Shown here: one piece after another, positions 1 to 7,740 of the stretch | How the letters are laid out: every line of letters starts with the position of its first letter | Position numbering within the stretch: the first letter of the stretch is position 1 | Assembly: GCA_019634615.1 (NCBI GenBank) | Contig: JAHCAZ010000004.1 | Coordinates: 1 to 64,000, forward strand | Reading direction: 5' to 3' | Source of the DNA: Opitutaceae bacterium | Lineage (GTDB): Bacteria > Verrucomicrobiota > Verrucomicrobiia > Opitutales > Opitutaceae | DNA: 64,000 bases | Translations under genes and position numbers: made by a program | Notes under the pieces: generated by a model | What the model saw: only the letters and a program-made list of their open reading frames with translations | Databases searched by the model: none | What the model was told of the DNA's origin: nothing

Positions 1-1579
1 TTAGGCCCGGGGCGGCTTGCTTGCGCTTGTATTCGTTAAGGTCGACCTTGCGGACGACGTCGTTGACGACCGTTTCGTCGAAGCCCCGGGCGACGAGGTC
101 CTTGCGGGAGAGGCCCTCCTCGACGTAGCCCTGCAGGATCGCATCGAGCACGTCGTAGGGCGGGAGGCTGTCCTGGTCGGTCTGGCCGGGCCGCAGCTCC
201 GCGCTCGGGGCCTTGGTGATCGTGTTCTCCGGGATGATCTCGCGCTCGCGGTTGATCCAGCGCGACAGGGCGTAGACCTGCGTCTTGAAGAGATCGGAGA
301 TGACGGCCAGGCCGCCCGCCATGTCGCCGTAGAGCGTGCAGTAGCCGACCGCGACCTCGCTCTTGTTGCCGGTGGTGAGGAGCAGGGAGCCGAACTTGTT
401 CGAGAGCGCCATCATCAGCACCCCGCGGATGCGGGCCTGGATGTTCTCCTCGGTGACGTCGGGCTTGAGGCCCGTGAAGATCGGGCCCAGCGCCTGCTCG
501 CACGCCGCCACGGCGTCGGCGATGGCGATGGTCTCGAAGCGGATGCCGAGGTTCTTCGCCAAACGCCGCGCGTCGTCCCGGGAATGATCCGAGGAGATGG
601 CCGAGGGCAGGGACACCCCCATGACGTTGGCGGCACCGAAGGCTTCGACGGCGAGCACGGCGACGAGGGCGGAATCGATGCCGCCGGAGAGGGCGATGAG
701 GGCGCGCTTGAAGCCGCTCTTGTGGGCGTAGTCGCGGAGGCCGAGCACGAGGGCGTCGTGGATGTCCTTCATCTCCTCCTGCGCGAAGGTGGCATCGACG
801 TGCGCGGTCGGGCTGCCGGTGTCGACCACCTGGAAATCCTCGCGGAAGGCGGCGAGCCCGGCGGTGATGCGGCCGGAGCCGTCGGCGACCAGGCTGCGGC
901 CGTCGAAGACGAGCTCGTCGTTGCCGCCGACGGCGTTGACGTAGGCGACCGGGCAGCCGAGGACGCGCGCGGCATCGGTGACGAGGGTCTGGCGGATGCG
1001 GCCCTTGGCCTGGTACCAGGGGCTCGCCGAGAGGTTGATCATGACGTCGCAGTTCTCGGCGGCGAGCTGGCGGACCGGGTCGAGCCCGCTGTAGAGGCGG
1101 CGGGTGTTGATCATCGGGTGCGTCCAGATGTCCTCGCAGATCGTGACGCCGATGCGTCGCCCGCCATGGGTGAAGACGGTGGGCTTCGCCGCCGGCTCGA
1201 AATACCGGTCCTCGTCGAACACGTCGTAGGTCGGCAGCAGGCACTTCCGGGCGATGCCGGCCACGGCGCCGCGGTGACAGAAGGCGGCGGAGTTGTGGAA
1301 ATGGCGGCCGTCGCCCTTGGGATTGGCCTCGACCGTGCCGATGAGCGCCGGCACGTCGCCGATGGCGGCGGCGATCTGCGCGAGGGATTCCGCGATGTCG
1401 GACACGAACCGGCGCTTCAGCAGCAGGTCGCGCGGCGGGTAGCCGCAGACCACCAGTTCCGGGAAGACCACCAGCTCGGCCCCCTGGGCGACAAGGCGCT
1501 GGTAGGCGTCGATGATCAGGCGGCGGTTGCCGGCGAGGTCACCGACGATCGTGTTGAGCTGGGCGAGTCCGAGGCGCAT
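1..1579 (-). CDS. nadE: Glutamine-dependent NAD+ synthetase, 3' end cut by window
   Basis: The product makes NAD+ from deamido-NAD+ with glutamine as ammonia source. The N-terminal half is a nitrilase-type glutaminase with [11 protein letters not shown] (Glu), ARKCLLP (Lys) and TICEDIW (Cys). The C-terminal half is an ATP-pyrophosphatase with [10 protein letters not shown]. The ATG at 1579 starts [14 protein letters not shown], the usual family N-terminus. The reading frame is still open at base 1 (ending ...QAAPGL), so roughly the last 15 residues lie outside the window. It is divergent from the tolC-like gene, 92 bp away. Confidence 0.95.
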   Translation of the reverse strand, partial: MRLGLAQLNTIVGDLAGNRRLIIDAYQRLVAQGAELVVFPELVVCGYPPRDLLLKRRFVSDIAESLAQIAAAIGDVPALIGTVEANPKGDGRHFHNSAAFCHRGAVAGIARKCLLPTYDVFDEDRYFEPAAKPTVFTHGGRRIGVTICEDIWTHPMINTRRLYSGLDPVRQLAAENCDVMINLSASPWYQAKGRIRQTLVTDAARVLGCPVAYVNAVGGNDELVFDGRSLVADGSGRITAGLAAFREDFQVVDTGSPTAHVDATFAQEEMKDIHDALVLGLRDYAHKSGFKRALIALSGGIDSALVAVLAVEAFGAANVMGVSLPSAISSDHSRDDARRLAKNLGIRFETIAIADAVAACEQALGPIFTGLKPDVTEENIQARIRGVLMMALSNKFGSLLLTTGNKSEVAVGYCTLYGDMAGGLAVISDLFKTQVYALSRWINREREIIPENTITKAPSAELRPGQTDQDSLPPYDVLDAILQGYVEEGLSRKDLVARGFDETVVNDVVRKVDLNEYKRKQAAPGL

Positions 1580-1671
1580 GGGATGGACGGGCAACGTGGA
1601 GTGATTTCACCGCCCTGACAACTCGCAAGGCTTGCACTCGGGCGCTCCCGGGCGATTGGCTAGGGGTTCCC

Positions 1672-2961
1672 ATGCGCAGTCTTCGGCTCCCTTGCATCTT
1701 CCTGGCGGCATTCTCCCTTGTCCTGGCGGCCCCGGAACCGCAGCGCCTGACCCTGGAGCAGGCGTTGCAGGCGGCGGAGCAGACCAGCCTCGAGGTCCTG
1801 ATCGGCCGGGAGGCGGTGGCCCAGGCCGTGGAGGCGGCGGTGCGTGAGCGCAGCGGGCTCCTGCCGCAGGTCACGCTCGACGCGACCCAGCGCCGGAACC
1901 GGACGGCGCCCGGCAGCGGCGGCATCAACAGCCGTTTCGACGCCCAGCTCACTGGCCGCCTCGACCTCCTTGATCCCGCGCGCATCGCCACCTACAAGGC
2001 CGCCACCTACGCCGTCGCGGTCGCCCGGCTCGGGCAGGAACAGCTCCGCGAGGTCGTGACCGCGACGGTGGCCGAGACCTATTTCGCCCAGTTGCGCAAC
2101 CTGCGCCGCATCGAGGTCCTAGACGCCAACATCGCGCGCGCCCGCAGCCTCGTCGACCTCGCCCACAACCAGCTCAACGCCGGTGTCGCCACGCAGATCG
2201 ACGTCACCCGGGCCGAGGCCCAGCTGGCGATCGACGACCAGGCGCGCCTGCAGCAGGACACCGTGGTGCAGGAGGGCGAGCTCCGCCTCAAGCAGCTGCT
2301 CGGGCTGGACCTGGCCCGGCCGCTGGAGCTGGCCGACACCCGCCTGCAGCGGATCCCGCCCGCGGCCGACCACGCCGCCTACGAGGAAAAGGCGTTCGCC
2401 GCGCGCTCCGATCTCCTCGCCGCCCGCAAGCTCCTCGACCAGAACGAGCTCGAGGTGCGCGCCGCGCGCTACGGCCGCCTGCCGGCCCTGTCCGCCCTCG
2501 GCAGCTACGGCTACACCTCGCGGAACGCCTTTGACGGCGACGAGGACCGCGTGTGGTCCGGGAGCCTCGAGGTCTCGATGCCCGTGTTCGACAGCGCGCG
2601 CACCACATCGCTGACCAACCTCGCCCTGTCGCGCCGCCGCGCCCAGGAACTGCGCGTGCAGGACCTGCAGACGCGCATCGCCGCCGAGGTGAGGCTCGCC
2701 CGCCAGAACGCCGCATCCCGCCTGGCGCAGATCGCCGTCGCCGAGAAAGGCTACGCGCTCGCCGGGGAGGAACTGCAGCTCGCCGAGCGGCGCTTCCAGC
2801 AGGGCGTCGCGGACAACCGCGAGCTCGTCGAGGCGCAGAACCGCCTCGCCGCCGCGAGCGACAACCGCGTCGAGGCCGCCTACAATTACCAGCTCAGCCG
2901 CATCGAATTGCACCGGGTCCTCGGCCGCGTCGTCGGCGTGCTCGCCGAGCGGGAAGAATGA
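1672..2961 (+). CDS. TolC-family outer membrane efflux protein
   Basis: A 429-residue outer membrane protein of the TolC/OEP family, the exit duct of a tripartite efflux or type I secretion system. A signal peptide is visible (residues 1-19, hydrophobic core CIFLAAFSLVLA). It is followed by the two alternating long alpha-helical halves of the family, rich in Ala, Gln, Glu and Arg, with the repeated pattern LNAGVATQIDVTRAEAQL and FQQGVADNRELVEAQNRL (paired 'G-x-x-(T/D)-x-x-(D/E)-(V/L)-x-x-A' signatures). No inner-membrane pump or adaptor is adjacent, so the substrate is unknown. Its stop overlaps the maf start (ATGA), indicating translational coupling. Confidence 0.9.
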   Translation: MRSLRLPCIFLAAFSLVLAAPEPQRLTLEQALQAAEQTSLEVLIGREAVAQAVEAAVRERSGLLPQVTLDATQRRNRTAPGSGGINSRFDAQLTGRLDLLDPARIATYKAATYAVAVARLGQEQLREVVTATVAETYFAQLRNLRRIEVLDANIARARSLVDLAHNQLNAGVATQIDVTRAEAQLAIDDQARLQQDTVVQEGELRLKQLLGLDLARPLELADTRLQRIPPAADHAAYEEKAFAARSDLLAARKLLDQNELEVRAARYGRLPALSALGSYGYTSRNAFDGDEDRVWSGSLEVSMPVFDSARTTSLTNLALSRRRAQELRVQDLQTRIAAEVRLARQNAASRLAQIAVAEKGYALAGEELQLAERRFQQGVADNRELVEAQNRLAAASDNRVEAAYNYQLSRIELHRVLGRVVGVLAEREE

Positions 2962-3539
2962 ACCCGGCGCCCCGCCTCATCCTCGCCTCCGCGTCGCCGC
3001 GCCGGCGCGAGCTGCTCGCCCGGCTCGGCCTGCCGTTCGAGGTCGTCGTGGCCGACGTCACCGAGCACGAGGACCCGACGACGGATCCGCGCACGATGGT
3101 CAGCCACAACGCGGCGCTGAAGGCCGACTGGGTGGCGGCGCGGCACCCGGAGGCATGGGTGCTCGGCGCGGACACGACGGTCTTCCTCGACGGCCACGCG
3201 TTGAACAAGCCGCGCGACGCGGCGGAGGCCCGCGCGATGCTGCGGCGGCTGAGCGGCCGGACCCACACCGTGTTCACCGGGCTGGCCCTGCGTCACCACC
3301 GGGGCGGTTACCGCGCCGACGCGGGTGCGGCCAGCGAGGTGACCTTCCATCCGCTCACCGAGGCCGTCATCACGGAATACCTCGGCAGGGTTCACACCCT
3401 CGACAAAGCCGGCGGCTACGCCATCCAGGAGCACGGGGACCTGCTCGTGGCCGGGCAGACGGGCTCGTTCTCGAATATTATCGGCCTCCCGCTCGAAGCG
3501 ACGAAACAAATTTTGACCCAGGCGGGTCTGCTGGGTTGA
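2958..3539 (+). CDS. maf: Maf-like nucleoside triphosphate pyrophosphatase
   Basis: A 193-residue Maf/Ham1-fold protein that hydrolyses non-canonical or modified nucleoside triphosphates to monophosphates. The N-terminal signature LASASPRRRELL is intact, as are GADTTV, NKP and the C-terminal KAGGYAIQ and GSFSNIIGLPL motifs. The ATG at 2958 was chosen because it overlaps the upstream stop and places the LASASPRR motif at the expected N-terminus. It lies in a coupled run with the TolC-like gene upstream. Confidence 0.95.
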   Translation: MNPAPRLILASASPRRRELLARLGLPFEVVVADVTEHEDPTTDPRTMVSHNAALKADWVAARHPEAWVLGADTTVFLDGHALNKPRDAAEARAMLRRLSGRTHTVFTGLALRHHRGGYRADAGAASEVTFHPLTEAVITEYLGRVHTLDKAGGYAIQEHGDLLVAGQTGSFSNIIGLPLEATKQILTQAGLLG

Positions 3540-3558
3540 TTATCCATCGCCCGCCGCC

Positions 3559-4677
3559 ATGACCCAGCTGCCTAGCCCGCCCGTTGAACGTCCCCGCCGC
3601 CTGCCGGCGCCGCGCCTGTCCGCCGACCCGGACACGCGGTCGATCCAGATCGGGATCCTGGGCACGATCCTGGTGCACGTGCTCCTGTTTCTGGTCACGC
3701 CGCATATGCTGCAGCTCGAGCCGACGCACGTCATCGGCCGCGCCCCGCCGGCCCGGCAGTTCGACATCGAGCTCGCGCAGGACGAATTTTCTCTGCCGAA
3801 GCGGCCGCTGCCGAAGGAGCAGGCGCCCTTCAAGTTCGTCGAGACCAACCCGGACGCGCCGGACAACGTGCCCGACAACACCAACAATTTCGGCGCCCAG
3901 AACCAGCAGGCCGCCCAGGAGAAGCCGTCCCCCGAAGTCGGCGGCGACCGGCCGGCCATGGAGGGCCGCACCGACATCGACACCGCGCAGATCGTCAGCG
4001 GCCAGCTCTCGCCCCCGGTCCCGCCCGAGCCGAGCGCGCCGCCGGTCGAGGTCACCCCGGAGCAGGCCACCGCCGCGCCGCGCGCCGAGCAGAACCCGCT
4101 CTCGGGTTTCGAGAAGATGGAGGGCGACGACAAGGACAGCTACGGCAGCAACATCGCGAAGTTCGCCGAGAACGCCAAGCCCGTGCCGGAAAAGGTCGAG
4201 GGCGTCGAGCGCGCCCAGCTCACCGAGGGCGCCACGACCCCCGGCCAGCAGCGCATCGACCCGCGCCGGCCGCGGCCGGCCCCGCGCCTCGAGCAGCGCG
4301 CGCGCCCCGCCATCTTTTCTGAGAACAAGATCGGCACCGCCAACATCGGCCCCGTCGCCTTCGACGCCAAGTGGAGCAACTACGGCCAGTACCTCCAGCA
4401 GCTGATCGAGACCGTGCAGATCCAGTGGGACCGCATCCTGATCCAGAGCCGCGTGTACCCGGCGTCGGGCACGATCGTGGTCGTCAAGTTCCGCCTCGAT
4501 AAGCAGGGCAACGTCGCGGAGATCATCGAGGTCGGGCCCAGCTCGGTCGCGGACCAGGCCTCCCGTTCCTGCGTGAGCGCGATCACCGCGCGCTCACCCT
4601 ACGGCGAATGGACCGAGGACATGGTCCAGGTGCTCGGCGAATCACAGGAGCTGACCTTCTCCTTTTATTACCAGTGA
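3559..4677 (+). CDS. TonB/TolA-like periplasm-spanning protein
   Basis: A 372-residue protein with a short basic cytoplasmic N-terminus, one transmembrane segment (about residues 31-50, GILGTILVHVLLFLVTP), a long Pro/Glu/Ala-rich linker (about 60-260) and a compact C-terminal domain (about 270-372). The C-terminal pattern 'YPASGTIVVVKFRLDKQGN' is that of TonB or TolA C-terminal domains. It probably couples inner-membrane energy to the outer membrane. No ExbB/ExbD or TonB receptor is adjacent. The stop codon overlaps the GTG start of the next gene. The exact partner is unknown. Confidence 0.75.
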   Translation: MTQLPSPPVERPRRLPAPRLSADPDTRSIQIGILGTILVHVLLFLVTPHMLQLEPTHVIGRAPPARQFDIELAQDEFSLPKRPLPKEQAPFKFVETNPDAPDNVPDNTNNFGAQNQQAAQEKPSPEVGGDRPAMEGRTDIDTAQIVSGQLSPPVPPEPSAPPVEVTPEQATAAPRAEQNPLSGFEKMEGDDKDSYGSNIAKFAENAKPVPEKVEGVERAQLTEGATTPGQQRIDPRRPRPAPRLEQRARPAIFSENKIGTANIGPVAFDAKWSNYGQYLQQLIETVQIQWDRILIQSRVYPASGTIVVVKFRLDKQGNVAEIIEVGPSSVADQASRSCVSAITARSPYGEWTEDMVQVLGESQELTFSFYYQ

Positions 4678-5435
4678 GCGCCGCGCCCGCGAATTTCTGC
4701 GCCGGGCTGCCCTTGGGCAAGGACGTGACGGTGCTCGCCGCCGATCCCGTCGGCCTCGCCGCGTTGAACAAACCGGCGGGCGTCCTCTCGCACCCCAACG
4801 AGGCGGGCGATGAGCCGCGCTCCCTGCTGACCGTGCGCTATGAGCGGGAAGGGGAGTTCTTCACCTGGGAGGCGGCCGAGGGGCCGCGCCGCCTCTGGCT
4901 GTTGAACCGCCTCGATTCCGCCACCTCGGGCGTGATCCTCGTCAGCGCCGACGAGGCCCTCGCCACCGCCGTGCGCCATCATTTCCGGCACAAGCGCGTG
5001 CACAAGGTTTACAACGCGGTCGTCTTCGGCCGCCCGCAGGCCCCGATCCAGGTGTGGCGCGACCTGCTGGCGGTCGACAAGCGCGGCGGGCAGATCCGCA
5101 CCTCGGTCCGCGGGCACATCCCCGCCGAGAGCCGCATGTCCGTCCTGCGCAGCGGCCTCGGGGCGGCCAGCACCCGCACGCTCATCAAGCTCGAGCCGCT
5201 CACGGGCCGCAGCCACCAGTTGCGCGTGCAATGCGCCAAGCGCCGGCTGCCGATCGTCGGCGACCAGACCTACGGCGATTTCCCGCGCAACCGGGAGTTC
5301 GCCAAGGCCACCGGCGAGAAACGCCTGTTCCTGCACTCGCTCGAGACCCATTTCGACTACGAGTTCGAGGGCCGCACCCGCCACTTCGCCGCCAAGGCGC
5401 CGCTGCCGGCGGAGTTTGTCGAGGTGTTGCGGTGA
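4674..5435 (+). CDS. RluA/RluD-family pseudouridine synthase
   Basis: The product isomerises uridine to pseudouridine in RNA. The catalytic-Asp motif is seen as LNRLDSATSGVILVS, followed by the family block EPLTGRSHQLRVQ (usual form TGRxHQLR) and GDQTYGD. The GTG at 4674 is preferred because it overlaps the upstream stop (GTGA) and gives 253 residues; an in-frame start further upstream would overlap the TonB-like gene by 66 bp. There is no S4 domain, so it is closer to the short RluA/TruC type. The specific RNA target cannot be assigned. Confidence 0.88.
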   Translation: MSAAPANFCAGLPLGKDVTVLAADPVGLAALNKPAGVLSHPNEAGDEPRSLLTVRYEREGEFFTWEAAEGPRRLWLLNRLDSATSGVILVSADEALATAVRHHFRHKRVHKVYNAVVFGRPQAPIQVWRDLLAVDKRGGQIRTSVRGHIPAESRMSVLRSGLGAASTRTLIKLEPLTGRSHQLRVQCAKRRLPIVGDQTYGDFPRNREFAKATGEKRLFLHSLETHFDYEFEGRTRHFAAKAPLPAEFVEVLR

Positions 5436-5440
5436 GGTGC

Positions 5441-5513
5441 GTGGCTACGAGCGTGAGCGAGTGGCCGTTTGGCATCCGCAGCGCGCAATCCACTCGCTCA
5501 CGCTCGTAGCTAC
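5441..5513 (+). repeat. REP-like inverted repeat doublet, GTAGCTACGAGCG family
   Basis: Two 24-base arms at 5441-5464 and 5490-5513 are reverse complements with one or two mismatches, separated by 25 bp. The same arm sequence (GTRGCTACGAGCGTGAGCGA core) recurs at 40838-40861 and 40884-40907, so this is a dispersed family. It directly follows the pseudouridine synthase stop and could act as an mRNA-end hairpin. Confidence 0.8.
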
Positions 5514-5553
5514 GGCTGCGGCCGGTGTTCATGCGCGGCTGCAATCCCCAAGA

Positions 5554-5582
5554 TTGACAAAACTGTCTCCACCGGGCGCAAT
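5554..5582 (+). promoter_or_regulatory. Weak candidate promoter of the aromatic leader
   Basis: A perfect TTGACA (5554-5559) is followed 17 bp later by CGCAAT (5577-5582), which matches only half of the -10 consensus. If used, transcription would start near 5589, almost at the GTG of the leader peptide. This is tentative because the -10 match is poor. Confidence 0.3.
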
Positions 5583-5589
5583 CGCCCCC

Positions 5590-5676
5590 GTGATTCGTTT
5601 CAACGCCCAGTCCTTCGGCTTTGCCTTCTGGTACTACTTTACCCGGATGCACACCGGCGGCTGTCGCGAATCCTGA
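5590..5676 (+). CDS. Aromatic amino acid leader peptide (attenuation)
   Basis: A 28-codon frame from GTG 5590 to TGA 5674-5676. Codons 9-17 read Phe-Gly-Phe-Ala-Phe-Trp-Tyr-Tyr-Phe, so six of nine are aromatic residues encoding the pathway's end products. The peptide ends RMHTGGCRES. It lies 73 bp upstream of a DAHP synthase, the first enzyme of aromatic synthesis, and just ahead of an intrinsic terminator. The bases GGCGGCT (5656-5662), inside its last codons, can pair with AGCCGCC (5704-5710) of the terminator. The start is not certain because the frame is open upstream, but the aromatic run is unambiguous. Confidence 0.8.
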   Translation: MIRFNAQSFGFAFWYYFTRMHTGGCRES

Positions 5677-5702
5677 AACCCAAAACCAGATTTTCGCCCC
5701 TT

Positions 5703-5730
5703 AAGCCGCCTGATCCAGGCGGCTTTTTTA
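5703..5730 (+). terminator. Attenuator terminator upstream of DAHP synthase
   Basis: A 10-bp stem (5703-5712 with 5716-5725, core AGCCGCCTG/CAGGCGGCT) with a 3-base loop is followed by a T run to 5729, between the leader peptide and the DAHP synthase start at 5750. The 5' arm is also the exact complement of 5656-5662 in the leader reading frame, so terminator and antiterminator are mutually exclusive. Confidence 0.88.
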
Positions 5731-5749
5731 TTAACCCGACACCAACGCC

Positions 5750-6787
5750 ATGATCCTCCCGAAAAATCCCCGGCTCACGCCCGAGCAGCTGACCGAAGTC
5801 ACCGCCATCGTCACCGAGTTCGGCTGCAAGATCCAACCCATCATCGGGGCCGTCCGCACCATCTACGCCATCGTCGGCGACGAGCGCGACGAGCTCATGA
5901 TCAACCGGCTCGAGGGCCTCGACTACGTCGACCGCATCGACCGCATCCAGTCGCCCTTCAAGCTCATGGACCTGCGCTCCGACCTGGCCAACGGCCGCCT
6001 GACGATCGGCGGCGTCACGCTGGGCCGGGAGCTCTTCGTCATCGCCGGCCAGTGCACGATCGACCCGAAGAATCCCAACTATTTCTACGAGACCGCGCAG
6101 GCCGTGAAGGAGGCCGGCGCCCACGTCATCCGCGGCGGCGTGTGGAAGCCGCGCACCAACCCGTACGCGTTCCAGGGTGACACCAAGTCGCTCGACATCC
6201 TCATGGAGGCGTCCCGCCGCACCGGCCTGCCAGCCGACACCGAGGTGATGGAGGAGGAGCACATCCGCCTCGCCCTCGACGCCGGCGTCACCCTGCTGCA
6301 GATCGGCGCCCGCAACGCGCTCAATTATTCGCTCCTCCGCGCCGTGGGCCGCGCCATCGGCAACCGCGCCGACCGCGCCGTGCTCCTGAAACGCAGCATC
6401 CACATGGGCCCGATCAGCGAGTTCATCTCGGCGGCCGAATACATCGCAGCGTTCGGCAATCCCAACATCATCCTGTGCCCGCGCGGCACCAGCCCGGCCC
6501 CCGATGGCTACCGCAACCACCCGGACGAAAGCATCACGCCCCTCCTGAAGGAGAAGACCTGGGCCGCCGTCGTGGTCGATCCCTCCCACTCGGTCGGCAA
6601 GGCCGCCTACGTGCCCGCCTGCGCCCTCGCCGCGGTCGCGTACGGTGCCGACGGCCTGTGCATCGAGACTCACGTGAGCCCCTCCCACGGTATCGGCGAC
6701 GACCCGAAACAGGCCCTCACGCCGGAGGTGCTGGCCAAGACCATTCGCCAGGCCAAACAACTGTGGGCACTACGCCATGCGTCGTAA
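5750..6787 (+). CDS. 3-deoxy-7-phosphoheptulonate (DAHP) synthase, divergent
   Basis: Condenses phosphoenolpyruvate and erythrose 4-phosphate, the first step to aromatic amino acids. At 345 residues it has the size and order of the class I-beta type: an N-terminal ACT-like regulatory domain (about 1-70) and a TIM barrel. Conserved blocks are WKPRTNPYAFQG, LLKR, VVDPSHSVGK and the metal-site residues Cys (AGQC), His (DPSH), Glu (IETH) and Asp (GDDP). Several normally invariant positions differ: AGQCTI instead of AGPCSV, and CPRG instead of CERG. It is preceded by an aromatic leader peptide and terminator, so the sequence itself predicts regulation by attenuation. Confidence 0.88.
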   Translation: MILPKNPRLTPEQLTEVTAIVTEFGCKIQPIIGAVRTIYAIVGDERDELMINRLEGLDYVDRIDRIQSPFKLMDLRSDLANGRLTIGGVTLGRELFVIAGQCTIDPKNPNYFYETAQAVKEAGAHVIRGGVWKPRTNPYAFQGDTKSLDILMEASRRTGLPADTEVMEEEHIRLALDAGVTLLQIGARNALNYSLLRAVGRAIGNRADRAVLLKRSIHMGPISEFISAAEYIAAFGNPNIILCPRGTSPAPDGYRNHPDESITPLLKEKTWAAVVVDPSHSVGKAAYVPACALAAVAYGADGLCIETHVSPSHGIGDDPKQALTPEVLAKTIRQAKQLWALRHAS

Positions 6788-6848
6788 TTGCAACGAGATA
6801 CAGCGGAGCGGCTTGACGTAGCATTTGAACGTGGCCACACGTGGCCTC

Positions 6849-7178
6849 ATGAAAAAATCCAAACGTGTATTGGGGGCCAAGGCCCTGCAGCCGCCACCGG
6901 GTGAAGCGGGGCGGGTGGAGGAGCCGGCCACGTTGCGCCAGCGTTCCGAAGTTTCGGTGCGGGAAGCGAAAGACCTCCTGTCATCGCTGCTCCAGCGGGC
7001 GGCGGCCGGCGAGGAGATCGTGATCACCTCCGACGGCGAGCCGAAGGCGATGCTGGTGCGCTACCGGCCGACGGCCAGCGGTCGGCGCTGGGTTTCTCTG
7101 GCCGATTTCCGCGCCACGATGCCGGAGACGCCCGATTCGACGGCGGAGATCCGCCGGCAACGCGACATCACGTACTGA
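6849..7178 (+). CDS. Phd/YefM-like antitoxin of a VapBC-type pair
   Basis: A 109-residue protein whose central part, VSVREAKDLLSSLLQRAAAG followed by EEIVITSDGEPKAML, is the Phd/YefM antitoxin fold that binds DNA and a partner toxin. The ATG at 6849 was chosen; a TTG at 6825 is also in frame but would give an N-terminal extension over the palindrome GTGGCCAC (6831-6838), which may be the operator. It ends 1 bp before the PIN-domain toxin gene, a standard antitoxin-toxin order. Confidence 0.82.
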   Translation: MKKSKRVLGAKALQPPPGEAGRVEEPATLRQRSEVSVREAKDLLSSLLQRAAAGEEIVITSDGEPKAMLVRYRPTASGRRWVSLADFRATMPETPDSTAEIRRQRDITY

Positions 7179-7179
7179 C

Positions 7180-7599
7180 ATGTATCTCGACACGTCGGTG
7201 CTGGTGAAGCTCTACGTGCGCGAGCCGGATTCGTCGGCGGTCGAGCGGACCGTCTCCGGCGAGCGCATTCTGTGCTCGGAACTCGTGTATGCGGAATTCT
7301 GGTCGGCCCTGCTGGCCAAGGAAAGGGCGGGCGTCCTCTCGGCGGACATGCGGCAACGCGTGTGGCAACTCTTTGAGATCCACCTGCTGGACGATCAGAT
7401 CGAGTTGGTCGAGGTCGACGGACTCGTCGTGCGCGATGCCGCCGAGATGATGGCCCGCGTCTTCCCGCGGGTCCCGCTGCGGACACTCGATGCGCTGCAC
7501 CTCGCCACGTATGCCGCGATCGACGCCGGTCCCTTGTTCACGAAGGACCAGCGGATGATCGACGCCGCCCGATTGCTTGGGCTGCCGCTGGCGGAGTGA
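7180..7599 (+). CDS. PIN-domain toxin (VapC-like ribonuclease)
   Basis: A 139-residue PIN-domain protein, a Mg2+-dependent RNase that cleaves tRNA or rRNA in well-studied VapC relatives. The acidic residues expected for the active site are visible: Asp4 (YLDTSV), Glu in SELVYAEF, Asp in RTLDALHLA and Asp in FTKDQRM. The ATG follows the antitoxin stop by 1 bp. It lies just upstream of a REP-like doublet and is convergent with mutS. Confidence 0.9.
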   Translation: MYLDTSVLVKLYVREPDSSAVERTVSGERILCSELVYAEFWSALLAKERAGVLSADMRQRVWQLFEIHLLDDQIELVEVDGLVVRDAAEMMARVFPRVPLRTLDALHLATYAAIDAGPLFTKDQRMIDAARLLGLPLAE

Positions 7600-7615
7600 A
7601 CGGCAGCACTTCCAC

Positions 7616-7689
7616 GTAGGAGCCTGCTTGCAGGCGATACATGCGGCACCGGATGCTCGCGCGATCATCGCCTGCAAGCAGGCTCCTAC
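7616..7689 (+). repeat. REP-like inverted repeat doublet, GTAGGAGCCTGC family
   Basis: Perfect 23-base arms at 7616-7638 and 7667-7689, each itself containing the small palindrome GCCTGCTTGCAGGC, separated by 28 bp. The arm resembles the GTAGGAGC-type REP sequences known from other Gram-negative bacteria. It sits between the convergent vapC-like gene and mutS. Confidence 0.85.
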
Positions 7690-7740
7690 AAACTGCACGT
7701 ATCGCGCGGGACCGGTGGGCGGACGGCCGAGAGACAACGG

